Source: Branchiostoma belcheri
Taxonomy: Eukaryota > Chordata > Leptocardii > Amphioxiformes > Branchiostomatidae
Assembly (NCBI RefSeq): GCF_001625305.1
Contig: NW_017804020.1
Location: 7,029,257-7,093,256 of the forward strand
Direction: 5' to 3'
Length of the DNA: 64,000 bases
Below the pieces are notes generated by a model. It searched no databases. It was not told the DNA's origin and was given only the letters and a program-made list of their open reading frames with translations. The position numbers and the translations under genes are program-made. Positions 55,001-61,000 of the stretch are shown here, piece by piece (positions within the stretch are counted from its first letter, which is position 1; every line of letters begins with the position of its first letter).

Positions 55001-58000
55001 TGGAAATACACTAAATGAGTTTCCAGCAAACATGTATGATACTGACACAAGATGCTGCCCCACATTTGCGCAGAAACAAGCCCCATATGAGTCCCAAATA
55101 TTTTCTTGGTGTTACCTCAAAAGATAAGTCAGTTATCCTTTTAGCTACCAGTAAACGGTTTCCTTCACAATTTTTGCTCCTGCGAACGTTGATATACATT
55201 GAGATAGACTAAGTGTTGTTTCAACTTAGTATGTGGATAAGTGACTTAAATATTGACTTAGGAAAAAAGTCTTTCGAAGCCTGTTAGGCGCTTGGTTAGA
55301 CCAGCTATGGAATATAGATAGTTATTACCTCCGGGTGAGGAGACATCCTTCCGCGGAAGGGTTTTGTGAGAGATTTAGATTGTCATGTTCGCAGCTGTTT
55401 CTCGCGTTTGGGTGGACGGATTTTTTTTTGGAACTCGGTGTATGTTTTGCTATTGGGCTGTAGATGATGCACGTTCTTTTGTTTTTATTGTATATGTGTT
55501 TTCGGGCGTGAAAATGGTGCCTTTTGGTAGTCCCAGAACACCCCTTTGAGCGTGAAAATGGTCGCGACCGTTGACCTTTGGCGTGTTTAAGTTATTCACG
55601 GTCTGGTCCACGTATATGACCCCTCGCAAAGAGGGGTGTCCGGTCTCGATAAATTCTTTGTTTAAACACCTAGTCCTGCGGCACGCAACAATTGTTGTTG
55701 GGCACATGCATCTTCTCTAACACATAAAATTCAACAGCATCAACTATACATAGCAAACCATATAAAAACATACAATAAAAAGCCCGGAGATATAAAATCT
55801 CAGATTTTACTTGTTGTAGATATTGTAGGTGTCAATTACAACCATTTGTTATCCACAAACCCTTAATACCAACAGTTGAAAGATGTGGTGACTTTACTTC
55901 TTACCACGACCGATACCTTGACGCGCGTGCTGCTGTCAGCAACCCTGCCCGACTCACCGCCCATCGTCTTTGAGTCAGCTCCTACAACCGTCTACTATCA
56001 AAGACAGAGCGTAGAACGTCTCCACGAGGCCAACTTCACCAGCGAAAGGGTCGAAGGCTCTGTGTCCTTGCCAGATCAAGCCGCAGTCTTCGGGAATGAG
56101 TCTTCAATTGCTGTCGTGAATTCGAAGGTTAGCAATGAAGTATGTTAAAACTATCCGTTGATGCTTACGTAACGGATTTAAATGGATTGGATTTCTTAAT
56201 TTTTGGACCAAATGACATGACAATTTTGGTATGGAGGTAGTAGAGCAAAAACCGCCAGACGTTTTTTTTTTTATTTCTTCGATACCGGCTTTTGGTCGGC
56301 GAACCCTCGTCATCTTAATGACGTAGGTTGTACTTCTGTCTATATGTGAACCCTTATTTTTCTGCTAACATTAAATTTCATCTGTGTTGGTAGTTACATG
56401 ACTGTTCAAATTTAAAGTTAAAACTTTTGTTCCAACACAAAGATTGTTCTCACCTAGAGCTTTAGACCAGTCACCCTGGTTTTTTTACAGTAGTTGGACC
56501 CAGAGAGACTTCTCACGTGGCTTCTCTGAAGTGTGACGTCAACACTGGGTCAAATATATCCTTTTTTTCTAGTTTATGGCCTTTCCCCGGAACCCATTCC
56601 TTTGGAACCAGGGCGACCAGGTTCGGTCAGCCGTCCTTTCCTTGGACTTTTTCGAAGACAATGGTGAACGGGTCGACGTGAAGGACACGTCAGAACCTCT
56701 CGTGGTAAATGTTGCTAATTTGTACATTATGTAACATCTGTGTCCATAATATCACCAGGGTCCATAATATCGCCACCTTGAGAAACAGTGTGCTTAAAGA
56801 TATTTTTACTGCAACATACTTTTGGTATGCACTCCTTCACACATGAAATGTACATACCTAGGGTATGTTGCAGTTAAAATATCTTTAAGCACACTGTTTC
56901 TCAAGGTGGCGATATTATGGACCCTGGTGATATTATGGACACAAATGTTCCTTTTTTTGAAAACTTGCTTTGTTAAAACATGGATTTGTACACGTGTGGG
57001 TATAGACTAAGCATGAAGACGACTACAAACTTTGTGTTCTCAGCAGGTCGAGTCTGAATTGCACGTACACTCTCATTGTTGTCCAGTTGTTTTATCCATC
57101 GATATAGATGATAAGTGTCATAATGAAATGAGATCATACATGGGGTTTTGAATACTTTGATGAAGGTTAGACATGCAGGCAAACAATCGTCAAAAACAAT
57201 TCAAACTCTGCTACAAGACAAATTACGGAGGTTATAATACTTCCGGATTTCGAGGGATTTCTTTTATATTGTCTTATCATAGGAACTACATTGTACCTTA
57301 TCCTCTTACATAACATTGGCACTTACGGGTCTTTGTCATGTCAACTTTTTTCAGTTCTTTCATCACATTATCTATCAATCAATCGATCGATCGATCGATC
57401 GATAGATCGATCAATCAATCAATCAACCAATCAATCGATCGAACGATCGATCGATCGAACGATCGATCGATCGATCGATTGATCAATCAATCAATCAATC
57501 AATCAATGGATTGTACACTTTGTGACGAGGCTATTCTATTTTGTTGCTAAGTTTTACGTGAAAAACTACGACGAGCCTGGATTTCCAGAAGTAGTGTTCA
57601 TGAACGACTCCGTTGTGGCTGGTAACGGGTTGTCGTACCACAAGATACCCACCGGCTCCGGCACCGTGCCGTCACCCATATTACTCATGCTGGTGCCGCC
57701 TCCACATGTCATAGGTATGTAGACAGGTTCAACATTATTAACGTTTTGAAAAATTGAGGTATTTTTTTTTCGTATGTCTGTGTGCGCGTGTGTGGGTGTG
57801 TGTGTTTCCCCAATGGCCCTTAGGCCACAGCAAGTAAATTTTATGGATGACATCCTCCGCAGACTCCAAATCTAATGCGAGCGGGCGAAAAAAAAACAAG
57901 GCGGGCCGAAAAAAACAAGGCTCCTACAATTTAAAATTTTGACTCAATCATTGTACAAATGGTTTTTATTCAGTGGGAACATCACATATACACAGTCAGC

Positions 58001-61000
58001 ATCACATATCACTGCATCAAAGTAAGAAACAAAACATTAAATCAGAGCCTTTTCTTGTCTCGATCCTCTCTTCATAGTTATCTGCCATCCACCTTCCAGC
58101 ATGACAACAGACATTTTTGCCCATTTTCGGCATGTTGACCACTGTCAGAAGGCAACAAAATTTGTTTTTTTTTTCCAAAATCAGACGAAAATTAATGCAC
58201 GCGCTGATGTCATCCATAAAATTTACTTGCTGTGGCCTTAGGTCATGTTTTAATGGATATGGTTGCTGTTTGGTTGCGCTCGCTGTTTTCACAGATATTT
58301 TTCGTTACATGACCTTCTTGACAGCTGACAGATGGTGTTTACCTTGAAAGAAAGACATTTACAAATGTAGACATAATGGTGAATGAGAAGAGGAAACGGT
58401 CACCATTACACAAGATCTAAATATTTCATGGAGGTCTGAGATCTCCGACCTCTTTTTTCATAGAGTAACAAACCAAGGAACTTTCGGGAAGTGTTTGGGA
58501 TTTTCGTGACTCAAAGACATATCGGAAGTGTTTGGGGTTTTCGTCAATGTATGATATATTTTAATCGGATTTAATCGTCCTTCTTATCAACTGGCAAAAT
58601 CACCTCCCACCCACAAGGCAAACGAAGGTATTAGGTAGGACAAACAGAGATGCAAAGCCACAACTCAGTCACCCAAAACAACAGTTTCGTGTTCGGATAA
58701 AAGACTTAACGTTATCCGATGTAATCAGTTTGAAGCTAGTGTCATTTCTTTTCTCGACGTAAGCGTTGTAAAGGATTATGGTAATGCAAAATTCCCATAA
58801 AAACATAATGGCAAGATAATTTGATTCAATCTTTCACCAATACTATCATCTGTATACGTTAATGTTTGCATTGACGATGCATTGCTTAATAGAATGTAGC
58901 ACTTCGTATTGAATCTTTTCTTTTATACTCAACAGCGTACCAGGTCTACATGCAGTACAATGAGCCACCAACACCAGATCACTACAACTTCACCACCACC
59001 ATACCACCTCTGGAGAGAGCATGTGACGTCAGCGGGCCTGAGCTGTCCGGTCGTGACGTCACAGATTTGTTTCCCTGGCTGTATCCGGAAGTCAACGGAA
59101 CCTACTACATTGGGGTGAAGGAACTAGGTGCGTTTAGAAAAAGACATCCAATGCAATTTCAGGGAGGCAAAATACTTTGCAAACAGTGCCAACCTTAATG
59201 ATAGTGGTTAATGAGAGTCAAATCCGGTAATTTCGTTTATTAAAAATGTTAATTCCAGCACTGTTCACAAAGTAAACATTACTCGACTTTACTGGCAGTT
59301 ATCACTAAATCCATCTTTTTCGTGCAGTGGGATCTAACCAGACAGCCTTTTCTGTAGACTGACAAAGGACTGTAGCAAACGCATGCACGCTGTCCCCGTT
59401 TTGTGATCATACGACGATCATGCAGTGAATGTGAACGAGCTCGTCAGGACACGTATAGAATAATGTTATGAAAACTCTAAAACTGTTCTCCAACTCATAA
59501 ATTTAACTCACCGGAATTTTCGACTGAATCACTACTCAGTCTTCCTCAGCTATCTGGGAAAAATCACATGTCTACAGCATTTGGGTCGGATAGTTGAGGA
59601 AATTCAGTCGAAAATTCCGGTGAGTGAAATGTATGAGTTGGAGAACAGTTTAAATTTTTCATCATATAATTTACCAACTCAGATAAACTTCCATGCTGAC
59701 GTACAGAATAATGTTGCCTGCATCTCATAGGATCAGCGGTCTGCAGGGACGTTCCGGGCGTCTCTATGGCAGATGTGAAAGCCAGGCTGAGGGAGGCACT
59801 TGAGAACGAGACGTACAGTTTGGCCATCATGACGCCAAGGTGCACCTGGTGGGACCAGGGGGAACACACCCCCGGGCAGTGGGACCCGTCAGGGTGTACG
59901 GTGAGATTCTGAAAATTACTTTTCTGAGATACATAATTTTGAAGTTCGTAGATCGATTACAAAGATGAGAATTTCTAGCCATAGATTGAATATAGAATTA
60001 GGAAGACGTAAAAAAAATCCCTCGGTTCTGTCCATTCTGTGCCAATGATATTGAAGACGAACAACATTTTATTTTGAATTGTACACTATATAACGATAAA
60101 CGCACAAAGCTGTTCAACCTTCTCTCCGCCTGCTCAACTGAATTTGTTACATTTCATGCTATAGATAAATTTAATTTCCTAGAAGGCAATAACACTTACT
60201 GTGTACAAATAGGTAAATATATCAAAGAATGTTTAGACCTTGGAACAAGTAGTATTAGTTGACCCATCTATTGTTTTGTATGTAGGATAATTTCGTACCC
60301 ATGTATAGTTGTCTGTATATCTACATGTCTTAGACCTTACGAAAGTCGCTGAACTTTTGTTGTGTCAATAAAGTTCTCATAGGTGTGTTCCTTACCAATC
60401 ACCATATGATTCATTTATGATAATTATGAATTAGCATAAAAGCTCATTTATGTTGGTAAATTCCATAGTGAAGTTTGATACTTTAGATCAACACAATAAG
60501 ACAGCTCAGCTCTGTCTAATCCGATATTCAAGCATGCGTAAAGGCTTCGTTACTTGATCTCTCTCTCTCTCTCTCTCTCTCTCACTTTCTCTATCCATAT
60601 CTATCCACTCTCTTTCCATATATTTATGTACTAGTATATATAGAGATGTAGATAGATAAAAAGAAGTAGATATAGATACGCTTGGTAGTCCTTCATCATC
60701 GAAGAAGACTGCTAGATATAGATATACATACACAAATATGACGATATATGTTTTACCTTATCTAATGGCTGTGTCGATTGCAATTGACAGATTGGTCCGA
60801 ACACTACAGCAAGATACACCCAGTGCCTGACTACTCATCTGACAGCGTTTGGTTCGGACTTCATCGTACCGCCCAACTCTATCGACTTCAGCACGGTGTT
60901 TGCAAAGTTCGCCAACCTGAGTGACAACGCAGCCGTGTTCTCCACTGTCATCGTCATGTTCGGCATTTACTTCATCATCGTCTTGTTTGTCTTCAAGGCG

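Noticed and set aside
57291..57550. SIDRSIDR-type protein
   Set aside because: Translation of a tetranucleotide microsatellite.
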